This document shows positions 8,201-16,698 of a DNA stretch of 64,000 bases, piece by piece. Where the stretch lies: assembly GCA_051655155.1 (NCBI GenBank), contig JBOFZL010000083.1:14932-78931 (forward strand), written 5' to 3'. The position numbers were made by a program, and so were the translations under genes. Source of the stretch: JBOFZL01 sp051655155 (GTDB taxonomy: Bacteria; Bacillota; Clostridia; Peptostreptococcales; Filifactoraceae). The notes below the pieces were generated by a model. The model was not told the origin of the DNA and searched no databases. It worked only from the letters and a program-made list of their open reading frames with translations. The stretch's first letter is position 1. The number at the start of each line of letters is the position of its first letter.

Positions 8201-10625
8201 CTTTATATTCATGATAGTTCGACCAAATAGAAGCTTCTGTCGCACCTCCTAATACTATTATTTTGGATCTAATAAAAGATTTTTGCAATGCATCAGGCAT
8301 ATTTAAAGGAATCCAATCCCCTGACAATAAAATTAGTCCTATAGAATTTTGTTCCTTTGATATACTTTCTAAATAGCTCAAATAAAGTTCCATTAATGCT
8401 GGCACTGTGTTCCATACAGTCACAGAATTTCTTTCAACTAATTCATCCCAATGAGAAGGATTTAAATATTCACTTTCATCAGGGTATACAATAGTTCCTC
8501 CAACTGATAGCATTCCAAAAATATCATAAACAGATAAATCAAAATTTAGCTTTGATATACCTAACAAGCAATCTTTCTCAGATACTCCAAATTTTTGATT
8601 TATATCGTATATTGTGTTAAGTGCTGCACTATGACTTATTACAACTCCTTTTGGAACACCGGTAGTTCCTGATGTAAATATGATGTACGCTACATCCGTT
8701 GAATCAATATGCTCTACATCAAACATATCAATCAAATCAGATCTACAGATTACATCATTAATATTTACAAAAATTTCATGTTCCGTATTGTTCCCTCTAC
8801 CATTTGTCAAAATAACTTTGCAATCGCATTGTTCTAATATACTTTCAAATCTTTTTTCTCCTATATTAACATCAACTGGAACATATATCGCTCCTACCAT
8901 AAGTATTCCCAAAATACTATAAACTTGACTTTTACTATGCGGCAATTGAACAATTACATGTTCACCTTTCTTTACATTATTCTCTTTTAACATTAAAGCT
9001 ATAGATACCGACTTATCATATAATTCTTTATAAGACATCCCCCCCATAGAATCTATGACTGCAGTTTTATCAGGATAGGATTTTACTTTTTCCATAAAAT
9101 CTTCTAATAATGTCTTATTATCAAATATTCTATTTGTATTATTTGCTTTTTTTCTACTTTCACTTTGCCACTCAGGAATATCAACTTCCAGTTTCTTTTC
9201 CCATCTATCTTCATTATTTGATAAATCTATTAAAATCTTCTCAAATACGCTAAACATATCTTGCAACATATCATCTTCAAATATCCCTTCACGTATGTCC
9301 CAATTAATCTGCAAACCTAAGTCAGTATCCATCGCTTGACAATCAATGAATACTTGAGGTGTTTGAGATATTCCGTATACATATTTCCCAACCAAACTAT
9401 CATTAATCAATCCTATTGCACTTGTAAAAACATATGGAACCAAAAAATCTTTGGAGTTGTTTAATTTAGAAATATCTCTTAATATATCAACTCCAGAGTA
9501 TAAACTATTGTCTATACAATTAAATAATTCTTCATTCACTTTCCTTGCTTGCCCCACAAAAGATTCCATAACATTTTTTATCAAGATTATAGAAGTATTT
9601 GTAAAATCTCCTATTAAATATTCTACATTTTCCCCCCAATTTTTCTTGTTAAATAAAGTTAAATTTATAAGAAACTCTTTTTCCGAACTCCATTTTTTTA
9701 ACACTTCACTGTACACAGTCAATACAGATGCGGTTGGTGTTAAACCATATTTTTGAGATAAATTTTTAAATTTGTTCCACATATTTTGATTTAAGATTAA
9801 AGACATTCTTTTAAATCTGTAACCTTCTTTTTCTTTTATAGTTTTTAAAGGCAACACTGGAGCTGTCTTTAATTCTTTAATCTTTTGGTTCCAATACATT
9901 TTTGCCTTCTTATATTCCAATTTTTCTTTGGTTTTCACCTCATTTATCATGTAATTTCTAAATGATATTTTAGATTGTCTTTCAGCTTCTATTTCATTAA
10001 AATACCTCATTTCGAATTCTAATAAAAGTTGCCATATACTTGACCAATCACATATCATAAAATCCATGGAAAAATGTAAAATTGATTTTCCATTATACTT
10101 CGATATACCAATATCGAACATAGGCCATTTTTCTAATTGATATATCTTATTTTCTAAATGCTCTCTAATAGCTATTCTATCTCCAGTAATAATTTCATGC
10201 TGAGGAACTGTTTCTAATACTTTTTGAAATCCTTCTTGAAAAATAACCGCTCTTAACATATCATGTTTTCTTATTAAGTAATTCCATACTTCTTGCACTT
10301 TCAAAACATTTAAGTCTTCATATAAGAATTCTTGATAAATATGACAAGATACATTCCCATAAGAATGCAGGTCTCCCCTACCAAATAGATACGAAGTCTG
10401 AACTGGAGATAATGGAAATGGTGCATAATTATCTCTATCATCATACTCATTTTGAATTTCCTTGATATACTCTACAATTCCAGCTTTATTTAATTTAAGT
10501 TCCATTAAAACATCTTCATCTAACTTACCACTCATAGATTTGTATTTTAATTTTTCACCATCAAGATATAACTCAACACCTTGCTTAGAGCACTCTTCAA
10601 CTATTTTCTTATAAATATTTTTCAT
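5259..10625 (-). CDS. Terminating NRPS: docking-Cy-A-MT-PCP-TE (PchF-like)
   Basis: A 1788-residue NRPS. Order by approximate residue: TubC-type docking domain (1-55, with GVELYLDGEKLKYK); heterocyclization domain from ~68 with DFMICDWSS (DxxxxDxxS pattern); adenylation domain from ~530 with FTSGTTGVPKG (~655), FDLSVYDIFG and GGATEASIWSNY, which resemble cysteine-activating domains; an inserted methyltransferase with EIGAGTGATT (~1155); A10 NGKIDLK (~1370); carrier protein with GADSL (~1428); thioesterase with GYSFSG (~1575) and a late IDGDHYS histidine. Pyochelin PchF has the same Cy-A-MT-PCP-TE order and makes an N-methylated thiazolidine. This protein should add and cyclize the last cysteine and release the product. 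The start is the ATG at 10625 behind GGAGGG; the upstream TTG is poor. It starts 24 bases after the second reductase. Confidence 0.93.
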   Translation of the reverse strand: MKNIYKKIVEECSKQGVELYLDGEKLKYKSMSGKLDEDVLMELKLNKAGIVEYIKEIQNEYDDRDNYAPFPLSPVQTSYLFGRGDLHSYGNVSCHIYQEFLYEDLNVLKVQEVWNYLIRKHDMLRAVIFQEGFQKVLETVPQHEIITGDRIAIREHLENKIYQLEKWPMFDIGISKYNGKSILHFSMDFMICDWSSIWQLLLEFEMRYFNEIEAERQSKISFRNYMINEVKTKEKLEYKKAKMYWNQKIKELKTAPVLPLKTIKEKEGYRFKRMSLILNQNMWNKFKNLSQKYGLTPTASVLTVYSEVLKKWSSEKEFLINLTLFNKKNWGENVEYLIGDFTNTSIILIKNVMESFVGQARKVNEELFNCIDNSLYSGVDILRDISKLNNSKDFLVPYVFTSAIGLINDSLVGKYVYGISQTPQVFIDCQAMDTDLGLQINWDIREGIFEDDMLQDMFSVFEKILIDLSNNEDRWEKKLEVDIPEWQSESRKKANNTNRIFDNKTLLEDFMEKVKSYPDKTAVIDSMGGMSYKELYDKSVSIALMLKENNVKKGEHVIVQLPHSKSQVYSILGILMVGAIYVPVDVNIGEKRFESILEQCDCKVILTNGRGNNTEHEIFVNINDVICRSDLIDMFDVEHIDSTDVAYIIFTSGTTGVPKGVVISHSAALNTIYDINQKFGVSEKDCLLGISKLNFDLSVYDIFGMLSVGGTIVYPDESEYLNPSHWDELVERNSVTVWNTVPALMELYLSYLESISKEQNSIGLILLSGDWIPLNMPDALQKSFIRSKIIVLGGATEASIWSNYHEYKGLEKGWTSIPYGKPLSNQQFFVLDDNLEDCPAYCEGNLYIAGKGLADGYLGDKKLTEEKFFIHPQKQIRIYSTGDLGRYLLNGEIEFLGRKDNQVKIRGHRIELGEIKNALMQQQGIDDLIVRVNYDKDDMPIEVIAKIEADNNIIDEQKDKYFGGFEAIEESLNKEIDFERYQHICKQRDIVCLFSMLNVLIDLGALKGIDSKLYMYDKGLSNIDLKYHEISDKWINQLKTNSIIYPEGDFYIVPEIINKESLDKIWNDCILMWDNKFGDINIMHYIKENIENLNEILKNKVDPRGILYPNGSKKYTEALYEKSIFSVLINGYYCKFLENYLKDNKKKKLRILEIGAGTGATTKKILEILDGNDYEYHFTDLQKYFLPHSKEIFKDNRNILVYQLDINEDPLEKGLQSNYFDIIIGAYVLENVKDIAKSMSYINTLLAPKGHLLFSEPIRNEPWLLVSQALMMEEPTDSIRKETVFIDPAAWKNILLAIDDSDKPYNFPNENNSLGILGANIFIKQFKKNLMKIDREKIYEDIKEYLPKYMLPSKIYYVESMVLTSNGKIDLKNNFNIINFGNEKELINKIGNDVVSETEKEIIKICEKLLEAESLKMDSNFYDFGADSLIIAKIATEVKKKLNKAISFEALLREIINNPCVSGISAFIKENSDEVIEKASAVEEIVYTKRYKTLNGMADVSKLRVLVHGAFGSWENFDCLATELCQQNAGDVLILGVSNTEKYLEFDIKSLVPVLADMYCKKIVELNAKEVQLIGYSFSGVVALEVARRLLELGINVVNLSIIEGGTIPENSFDELPLELIFIYAFDVNLEDLGIGKIDIFDNIYASMDIDKNILTTSNLLNQLNTEDDLNIITELNNMSQQDRFRKYHSIIDKKLKQTLSINSLFELYKVFKHSIEAQKYNPDLFFGDIDYYIAKDNRGAYKYIELLVDKWKDLVIGDINKIYIDGDHYSCVQNKENAKQLAMLIKK

Positions 10626-10648
10626 TATCTTCCCTCCACAAATCAATA

Positions 10649-11692
10649 TTAGAAAATTTTAATATCCTCCAACAAAAGTAATTTCTCCTTATTTGACTCA
10701 ATAAATTTTGCATATCCCGCCTTCTTTTGCAAAGTTTCCCATTTTTTCGATGTCGATAATTCTCTGTTTACTCGATTAATATTAAGTCTTCCGTCATCTA
10801 TATACTTCTTCATCTTAATCAATTCTGACTTTATTGAATCAATCCAGTATGTTTGAAAAAACTTTAAAGTGCTTGTTTTTTTCAAAGAGTACAAAACTTC
10901 ATAAATTGATTCTTTACCTATATCCACATCATCTTTTGCCCCTTTTATGTATGTCCGTGGACGCCATATAACATCTCCATAAGCATCATTTATCAATAAT
11001 ATCCCATCTTCATAATAAAATTTAAAACTATACATCAAGTGCATATTATAATCAGGAAATTTTGAATTTAATTGATTATTAAACTCTATTAAAATGGGTG
11101 TAGTTCCTATCTTTCCACATAATATATCAAATGGTCCCAATCCTTTTATGACATTGCTATCCAATTCTAAGTCGCCTGATATACCGGAAATAGCTAACAA
11201 GTCCAAAGATATATAGGACAACTGCGTTGAGAATGAGGCACTTATATATTCCAGTTTAGAAAGTTCATTTAATTTTCTGGCATACATCGCAAAGCTATCT
11301 ATATTTGACAGGTTTGAATATAAGTTTGCCGTCAAATAAATAAGCTTTTTTTCTCTTGCCAGTTTGTAGCACTTATACAAATGGTTTTGATAAACAGGTT
11401 GTTCTTGGATTACGTGTATTCCCATATTTAATAAGGTAGTACATAATTCTGTACCTTCTCCACCCGTTCCCTCACTTCTGACTATGACACAAGCTAAATC
11501 TACATCTGATGGTAACTCTCCAACATCTAAATACAATGGAACATTATATTTTCTTGAAAAGTTCATTGTTCTTTCACTTCCTCTTCCAACAATACCTACA
11601 ATTTGAAAATCCGAATCCATTTTTTCTAATGCTTTTAAATAAAACTCTCCAAAATCAGTTCCACAAACTACGGTTTTTAACCTTTTCCCCAT
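10649..11692 (-). CDS. Thiazolinyl imide reductase paralogue with Gln at the catalytic His
   Basis: A 347-residue Gfo/Idh-type oxidoreductase of the Irp3/YbtU/PchG family, which uses NADPH to reduce a carrier-bound thiazoline to a thiazolidine. The N-terminus has the family's VCGTDFGEFY loop, then GIHVIQEQP and TANLYSN. In the paralogue at 15618-16682 the corresponding sequence is QEHP with a tyrosine 27 residues later; here the histidine is Gln98 while the tyrosine (Tyr125) is kept. Irp3 is, to my recollection, thought to use His101 and Tyr128, the same 27-residue spacing. The enzyme may therefore be altered in activity or substrate. Its ATG directly follows the stop of the saccharopine-dehydrogenase-like gene. 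Confidence 0.88.
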   Translation of the reverse strand: MGKRLKTVVCGTDFGEFYLKALEKMDSDFQIVGIVGRGSERTMNFSRKYNVPLYLDVGELPSDVDLACVIVRSEGTGGEGTELCTTLLNMGIHVIQEQPVYQNHLYKCYKLAREKKLIYLTANLYSNLSNIDSFAMYARKLNELSKLEYISASFSTQLSYISLDLLAISGISGDLELDSNVIKGLGPFDILCGKIGTTPILIEFNNQLNSKFPDYNMHLMYSFKFYYEDGILLINDAYGDVIWRPRTYIKGAKDDVDIGKESIYEVLYSLKKTSTLKFFQTYWIDSIKSELIKMKKYIDDGRLNINRVNRELSTSKKWETLQKKAGYAKFIESNKEKLLLLEDIKIF

Positions 11693-12766
11693 TTATATTT
11701 CTCCTTCAAAAACATTATCTGATATCATATTTATTCCTTTGTTCAATCTATAATAAAATGTGGTATCCATATCCATCATCTTATCAAGCAAAACATTTAA
11801 GCAAGAAAATTCATTCATATCTTGAATTTCTGATTTATTATCATATTCCAAAGCTAAAAGAGAAACAGCTGCGGCCGTTAAAGCTGTTAGTCTTGTTGGT
11901 GATACACTTTTTATAATCAAGTTAGCTTCCATCATATTTTCATCTTTAATTCCAATTGCTTCTAGGACAAATCCACAGAATTCTGTTTTACCAATATTAT
12001 CCAACCGAGACATATCTACTAATTTTTGTGCCATTTCATTTAGATTTCCCACACTATTAGAGTGAATTTTCTTTAAAAAATTATAAACATAACCATCCTT
12101 TATGCATATATAGAACATAGCATTTTCCACATCTATTTGTTTACAAGCTTTACGTGTCCTTTTATCAATATACGGAAATAGCATCCATTTTTCACTACTT
12201 ATTGGGAGTGTTACTGTTTTATCTCCCCCAAAATGAGGTTCTATATTTCCCGAATTTAACATTGATGATGCATAAAAACCATCTTCATTTAGATATCTCA
12301 AATATTCTTTAGCTGCATTAAAAGTAAACTTTCCAACAGATGCATAGTGTATTTTAAAACTATAAATTTTATCAAAGACCTTGGAAATAATGATTGGTAA
12401 TGATTCCATCAATCCCGGCGATGAACCGACTCCATGGTATATAGTTCCTCTTTCAAGAGTAATTCTCTCATAAAAATTGTAATAACTTAAATCTATAAGA
12501 ATGCTTCCATTTTTATTAACTTCATCGATTAAATTAAATATTATAGAATCCGAATACCTTGAACAATTTATAATGCAGTCACATCCCTCAACAAACTCAA
12601 CATAAGAATTCATATCCTCCAAGTCTACAAATTTAAAAACATTTTTACCCCTAACAACTTTTTCTTTTTTTCTATATCCTAACTTTAAATCTTTAATCCC
12701 GTAATTATTTAAAATTCTAGTACATTCCAATCCAATATCTCCACTAGCTCCAATTATTCCTATCAT
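11693..12766 (-). CDS. Saccharopine dehydrogenase-like NAD(P)-dependent enzyme
   Basis: A 357-residue protein with an N-terminal Rossmann motif GIIGASGDIG and general similarity to the saccharopine dehydrogenase NAD(P)-binding family, including SSPGLMESLP after the nucleotide domain. It overlaps the stop of the upstream E/PCP gene by four bases (ATGA) and its own stop abuts the next reductase, so it is translationally coupled in the assembly line. Likely roles are reduction of a second imine or thiazoline, or a dehydrogenation, on the growing chain. The substrate cannot be deduced. The family name does not mean lysine metabolism here. Confidence 0.75.
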   Translation of the reverse strand: MIGIIGASGDIGLECTRILNNYGIKDLKLGYRKKEKVVRGKNVFKFVDLEDMNSYVEFVEGCDCIINCSRYSDSIIFNLIDEVNKNGSILIDLSYYNFYERITLERGTIYHGVGSSPGLMESLPIIISKVFDKIYSFKIHYASVGKFTFNAAKEYLRYLNEDGFYASSMLNSGNIEPHFGGDKTVTLPISSEKWMLFPYIDKRTRKACKQIDVENAMFYICIKDGYVYNFLKKIHSNSVGNLNEMAQKLVDMSRLDNIGKTEFCGFVLEAIGIKDENMMEANLIIKSVSPTRLTALTAAAVSLLALEYDNKSEIQDMNEFSCLNVLLDKMMDMDTTFYYRLNKGINMISDNVFEGEI

Positions 12767-14139
12767 ATTTCACCTTCTATTATTTCAGTATCGGACTGTT
12801 TTAAATATATTAACTTTAGAAGGCTTTCAAATTCAGGATTAACAAAAATTTCATTTAACATAAGTTTGCATTTTAATCTTTTTTCTATTTCTACCAGAAG
12901 TTTAGTCGCAGATAAACTATTTCCTCCAAGCTTAAAATAATTAGAGTTTATATCTATATTATCAACTTCCAAGTTTTGTCTCCATATTGCTTTCAAAACA
13001 TCCTCTATATCCTCATTCTTCTGATTACAATTATCGATAAAATATTTTATAACTTCATTCCTACAATAATCTAAATCCAAGTCTTCTGATGAAAACCAAA
13101 CCATTCCCTCATCACAACCAGAGCCAATATCGCCTTTCAATTCTTTTATCAATTCAAGATAATTTGTACAACTCTCTGATTCAAAATAATAAGCGATATC
13201 ATCCTTGACAGAAGATAATGTATTTTTAATAAAATAATTTTCAGTTATTTTTTTAATATAGTCTATTCTATAAAAAAATTGTCTTCGTTTTTCTGTTTCT
13301 ATATCAAGATACTTATCTTGAAAAAAGGCAGCTACCAGTATGGAAACTGGATCCATTTTGCCAAAATCAATAACATGTAATCTCCCGTTTTCGTTTAACA
13401 TTAGTTTTGAAAATTTTAAAAAAGTTTCAACATCTTCAATACGATGTAACGAATTAACAGAAATAACATGATCAAACCTTCCTAAGAAACTCTCTTTTAA
13501 AAATTTCTTATCATAATAATCATCTATCAAAATTATGTTATCCACGTCCCTAATTTTGCTAACTAAGTTATCTTTTATAAACCCTTGTGCATCATTTACA
13601 ATAGCTATTGTAATTCCATCATTATCATTATTAATATTTTCAACTAATTTTGCTAATAGAATCTTAGTGAACTCACTCCTAAAACCAAGCCTTTCCGGCG
13701 ATATTTCTTTATCTAAAAGTAAGAGTTCTTTTTTATTATTGTTCCCAATGATATCTATGAATAAATTTTGCTTGCACTGTAACTTTCTATAAAAAGGATC
13801 CTCTGCAATTTCCATCTCATACATTTCATCTACTTTAAAATCTTCAATATATTGCAACCAGTATTTAATAATTTTTTTATTCTTCTCATCTATTCTTGTT
13901 TTTTGAATATTAATTTTGTACAATAATTCTGACAAAAATTTCTTGATATAATATTCTCTTTTTTTTACTCCATAATCCACATTAATATCGTCAATATAAT
14001 TCACTTTAACTTCCGATTTCGGTTCTTCCAATTCCGGTTCAACTATGAGCGTTTTAATATCATCTTTTAAAATTGTTGTCTGATATTTTCCCCTGTAAGT
14101 TCTTTTCATATACTCTATACTATACTGTTTGCTTTTCAT
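12763..14139 (-). CDS. Stand-alone MT/epimerase-like domain with peptidyl carrier protein
   Basis: A 458-residue NRPS fragment. Residues ~120-330 resemble the non-methylating, epimerase-type methyltransferase insert of PchE and HMWP2: the SAM glycine motif is absent (AIVNDAQG), while NSLHRIED matches YNSLHRSAS in the large NRPS of this operon. The C-terminal ~85 residues are a carrier protein with the phosphopantetheine serine in LGGNSLSA (~406). There is no adenylation domain, so the carrier must be loaded in trans. Together with the preceding free Cy protein it would form one split Cy-E-PCP module. The ATG at 14139 is chosen because GGAGGGG precedes it; the frame could extend to a TTG at 14169 but that has no ribosome site. 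Confidence 0.82.
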   Translation of the reverse strand: MKSKQYSIEYMKRTYRGKYQTTILKDDIKTLIVEPELEEPKSEVKVNYIDDINVDYGVKKREYYIKKFLSELLYKINIQKTRIDEKNKKIIKYWLQYIEDFKVDEMYEMEIAEDPFYRKLQCKQNLFIDIIGNNNKKELLLLDKEISPERLGFRSEFTKILLAKLVENINNDNDGITIAIVNDAQGFIKDNLVSKIRDVDNIILIDDYYDKKFLKESFLGRFDHVISVNSLHRIEDVETFLKFSKLMLNENGRLHVIDFGKMDPVSILVAAFFQDKYLDIETEKRRQFFYRIDYIKKITENYFIKNTLSSVKDDIAYYFESESCTNYLELIKELKGDIGSGCDEGMVWFSSEDLDLDYCRNEVIKYFIDNCNQKNEDIEDVLKAIWRQNLEVDNIDINSNYFKLGGNSLSATKLLVEIEKRLKCKLMLNEIFVNPEFESLLKLIYLKQSDTEIIEGEI

Positions 14140-14169
14140 ATTTCCCCTCCATAACCGATTTATTAACAA

Positions 14170-15621
14170 TTAAAACAAAATATCATTCACTAAATCAATA
14201 TATTTATCTACAATCCAATTAATGTCTTCTTTGTAAAACAATTCATCTACATAATCAAAAGTAATTACCATCCTTCCATCAATCATCCTTATATGATGAT
14301 CTAGGTATACTTGAGGAGTTTGACTTAATGAACAAATTTCTCTAAATCCATTTTTACAAATGTTATAATTCTCCCCAATCATACAAGTAACCACTATTGG
14401 AAACGACGTATTTTTTTTATCTTGCTTTCTGATTTTATTTACAATATTAATTCCATCAAAACACCTGTACTCCAATAATTTGAATATCTGTTTTTGAGTT
14501 TCCTTAATATCCCCCAATATAGATTGATGGTTATCTTTGTAGCTAAGTAAACCTATATTTGTAAATTCACCCAGTAATTCATCTATATTTTTAACAACAG
14601 GTAACTTTCCAAACAAAGTTGTTGTTATCGTTAATTCATCAGTATCAGTCAAGATAGATAATACCTTCATATAGATAGTTATCGCTACAGCTGACAATGT
14701 TACACATTTTCTTTTTGAATAATCTATTAAGTTATCTGTTTGCTCTTTAGAAAACCAATATTCTTTTCTTTCAAACCTATATTCTTCTAAATTGTCAATA
14801 TCTACTTTTACTCTTAAATCCGGTGTTTTAGGCAATGTCATTATTTTAGAATCCCAATAACTTTTAGCATCAGACAAAAGTTTTTTGTTAAACTCAAGTT
14901 CTTTATATTTTTTTAAATGTTCCACATATTCCTTGTAGGATATATTCGAAAAACTTACTTTTTCACCTTCATATAATGCAAATAACTTATATATCATTTT
15001 ACCTGCACTCCATGCATCTAGTATAGAACAATCAAAACTTATATGAAGCACATCATTTTTATTTTCTCCAATATTTTTCTTCCCAACAACAAAATTAAAC
15101 ATCGGCCATGTTTCAGTATTATATATTATATGTGATAACATCCTTCTCGTTTCATACCTATCTTCTTGAGTTTCATACATATATTGAGAGACTTTATATT
15201 TAGGAACTTCTCCCAGTATAATCCCATTACCCTCTGATAATAAAACTAATCTTAATATATCATTCTCCCTAATTAGCAAATTGATATTTTCCTCAAGATA
15301 AGCAACATTTAAATCCTGTTTTTCAAATTCAATATAATAATGAGCATTAACCTTATTTAAAATTTCCCCATCTATTTGCCCAGCCATATAAGCTAATTGT
15401 AATGGACTCAACTCTAAAGTATTCTTCTGTACACTTGATAAATACCTAAGTAAACAATCTTTATTTTCTTTAATCTCATTGATTAGATCTTTACTATATA
15501 ATTCTTTTTTGATTCTGTATTTTAATTTTTTATCTTCCTCAAACAAAAAAATTTTTTGTCTCTTCAGCTCATTTACATATTCAAATAATTCTAAATCTGT
15601 ACTATCCTTTTCTAGTTTCAT
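14170..15621 (-). CDS. Free-standing heterocyclization (Cy) domain with N-terminal docking domain
   Basis: A 483-residue protein made of a short TubC-like docking domain (~1-62, with IFLFEEDKKLKYR) and one complete Cy domain. The core begins at LSPLQLAYMAGQ (~70) and the catalytic DxxxxDxxS motif is DCSILDAWS (~197); the late SLSQTPQVYLDHH block is typical of Cy domains. Cy domains condense cysteine or serine and close the thiazoline or oxazoline ring. In known assembly lines Cy domains are normally embedded, so a separate protein is unusual. Its start overlaps the stop of the reductase gene (ATGA) and the next gene supplies the carrier. The docking domain predicts an upstream partner, perhaps the C-terminus of the large NRPS. 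Confidence 0.88.
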   Translation of the reverse strand: MKLEKDSTDLELFEYVNELKRQKIFLFEEDKKLKYRIKKELYSKDLINEIKENKDCLLRYLSSVQKNTLELSPLQLAYMAGQIDGEILNKVNAHYYIEFEKQDLNVAYLEENINLLIRENDILRLVLLSEGNGIILGEVPKYKVSQYMYETQEDRYETRRMLSHIIYNTETWPMFNFVVGKKNIGENKNDVLHISFDCSILDAWSAGKMIYKLFALYEGEKVSFSNISYKEYVEHLKKYKELEFNKKLLSDAKSYWDSKIMTLPKTPDLRVKVDIDNLEEYRFERKEYWFSKEQTDNLIDYSKRKCVTLSAVAITIYMKVLSILTDTDELTITTTLFGKLPVVKNIDELLGEFTNIGLLSYKDNHQSILGDIKETQKQIFKLLEYRCFDGINIVNKIRKQDKKNTSFPIVVTCMIGENYNICKNGFREICSLSQTPQVYLDHHIRMIDGRMVITFDYVDELFYKEDINWIVDKYIDLVNDILF

Positions 15622-16682
15622 ATCTCATCCCTCAACTTCTTCAAAGCTTGTATATGTTCGAAATATTTTTCTTCAAATTTAACATTTTGAGGAAATCCTA
15701 TTTCTTCCATTATTTTCCCCCACTTCTTAGAAAGTAATATTTCCTTTTGCACCCATGCACTGTCCGCTCTTTTTTGTTTCGTATTTTCAATAAATTTCTC
15801 TACTTCTTTCTTTATTCCCTCCGGGAAAATCTCATAAAGTAAACATGAGTGTGTCAAGTTATTATAATCTCCCAATCCAAGTCGCATTAATTTATCTAAA
15901 CAATCACTTACAGATTCCTTAGAACTTAACACAATGCTATCAGATATACTCATTCTATTTCTCCATATCACAGCTCCAAATGTATCTTCAAGATCTAATC
16001 GTCCACTTTTATAAAAAAAAGTTATTTTGTGCAAAACATGCATATGGTTATTCCCATCAATATCTGAAACTTCGTTATGAATTTGCAAATTTATATCCAA
16101 TTGTTTGTTTGATAAAACAATACGGTTAAAAGGATACCTCCTATCTGTAAGAGTTGAAACTATATCAAAACTTCTAAATAATGGTAAAGATTCATTTAAA
16201 ATACCAATTAAAGAATAGAGGAGTTGTGAAGATGTCATAATATCTACATGTTGAAGGATATCTTTTTCATTTAAATATTTTGCAGCTTTAACAAACTTTT
16301 CAATAGTTCTCAAAGAGTTATATAAATTCCCCACCATATAACATACATTAAATTCACGAGCCACTTTCAAGCAATTCTCTATTTCCTTATAATGAATCGG
16401 ATGTTCCTGCATCACATGAATTCCTTTTTTCAAGAGATTCTCTGCTAATTCAGTCCCTTTACCACCTAACACAGAAGATTTTATTACAACAAATGCAATA
16501 TCTATGTTTTCTGGAATATAATTTACATCAATATATAGAGGAACATTATGTTCTTTAGCGCATCTTTCGGAGCGACTGCTTCCGAAAGCTAAAATACCTG
16601 CCAATTCAATACCATTCATTTTTTTAATAGCCTTTATATACGATTGACCAAAAGTCGTTCCACAGACTATTGCTTTTATCAT
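15618..16682 (-). CDS. Thiazolinyl imide reductase (Irp3/YbtU/PchG family)
   Basis: A 354-residue NADPH-dependent reductase with the family's N-terminal loop VCGTTFGQSY, then GIHVMQEHPIH (His94) and GNLYNSL (Tyr121). The 27-residue spacing equals that of the proposed catalytic His101/Tyr128 pair of Irp3, so this copy looks fully active. It should reduce one thiazoline of the carrier-bound chain to a thiazolidine, as in yersiniabactin and pyochelin synthesis. It lies 17 bases downstream of the large NRPS, with an AGGAGAGAGAGG ribosome site, and overlaps the free Cy gene. A second copy with altered residues lies at 10649-11692 and a third, inactivated, copy is fused to a methyltransferase. Confidence 0.93.
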   Translation of the reverse strand: MIKAIVCGTTFGQSYIKAIKKMNGIELAGILAFGSSRSERCAKEHNVPLYIDVNYIPENIDIAFVVIKSSVLGGKGTELAENLLKKGIHVMQEHPIHYKEIENCLKVAREFNVCYMVGNLYNSLRTIEKFVKAAKYLNEKDILQHVDIMTSSQLLYSLIGILNESLPLFRSFDIVSTLTDRRYPFNRIVLSNKQLDINLQIHNEVSDIDGNNHMHVLHKITFFYKSGRLDLEDTFGAVIWRNRMSISDSIVLSSKESVSDCLDKLMRLGLGDYNNLTHSCLLYEIFPEGIKKEVEKFIENTKQKRADSAWVQKEILLSKKWGKIMEEIGFPQNVKFEEKYFEHIQALKKLRDEI

Positions 16683-16698
16683 AATATTCCTCTCTCTC

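Noticed and set aside
11509..11916. 135-codon plus-strand frame opposite the reductase genes
   Set aside because: Antisense to two clear genes across their junction; composition is that of AT-rich shadow sequence and no ribosome site is present.
11690..12780. Common C-terminal EGEI in the E-PCP and saccharopine-dehydrogenase-like proteins as a docking tag
   Set aside because: The DNA behind it (GAAGGTGAAATA or GAAGGAGAAATA) is the ribosome site of the next gene; the similarity is explained by translational coupling.
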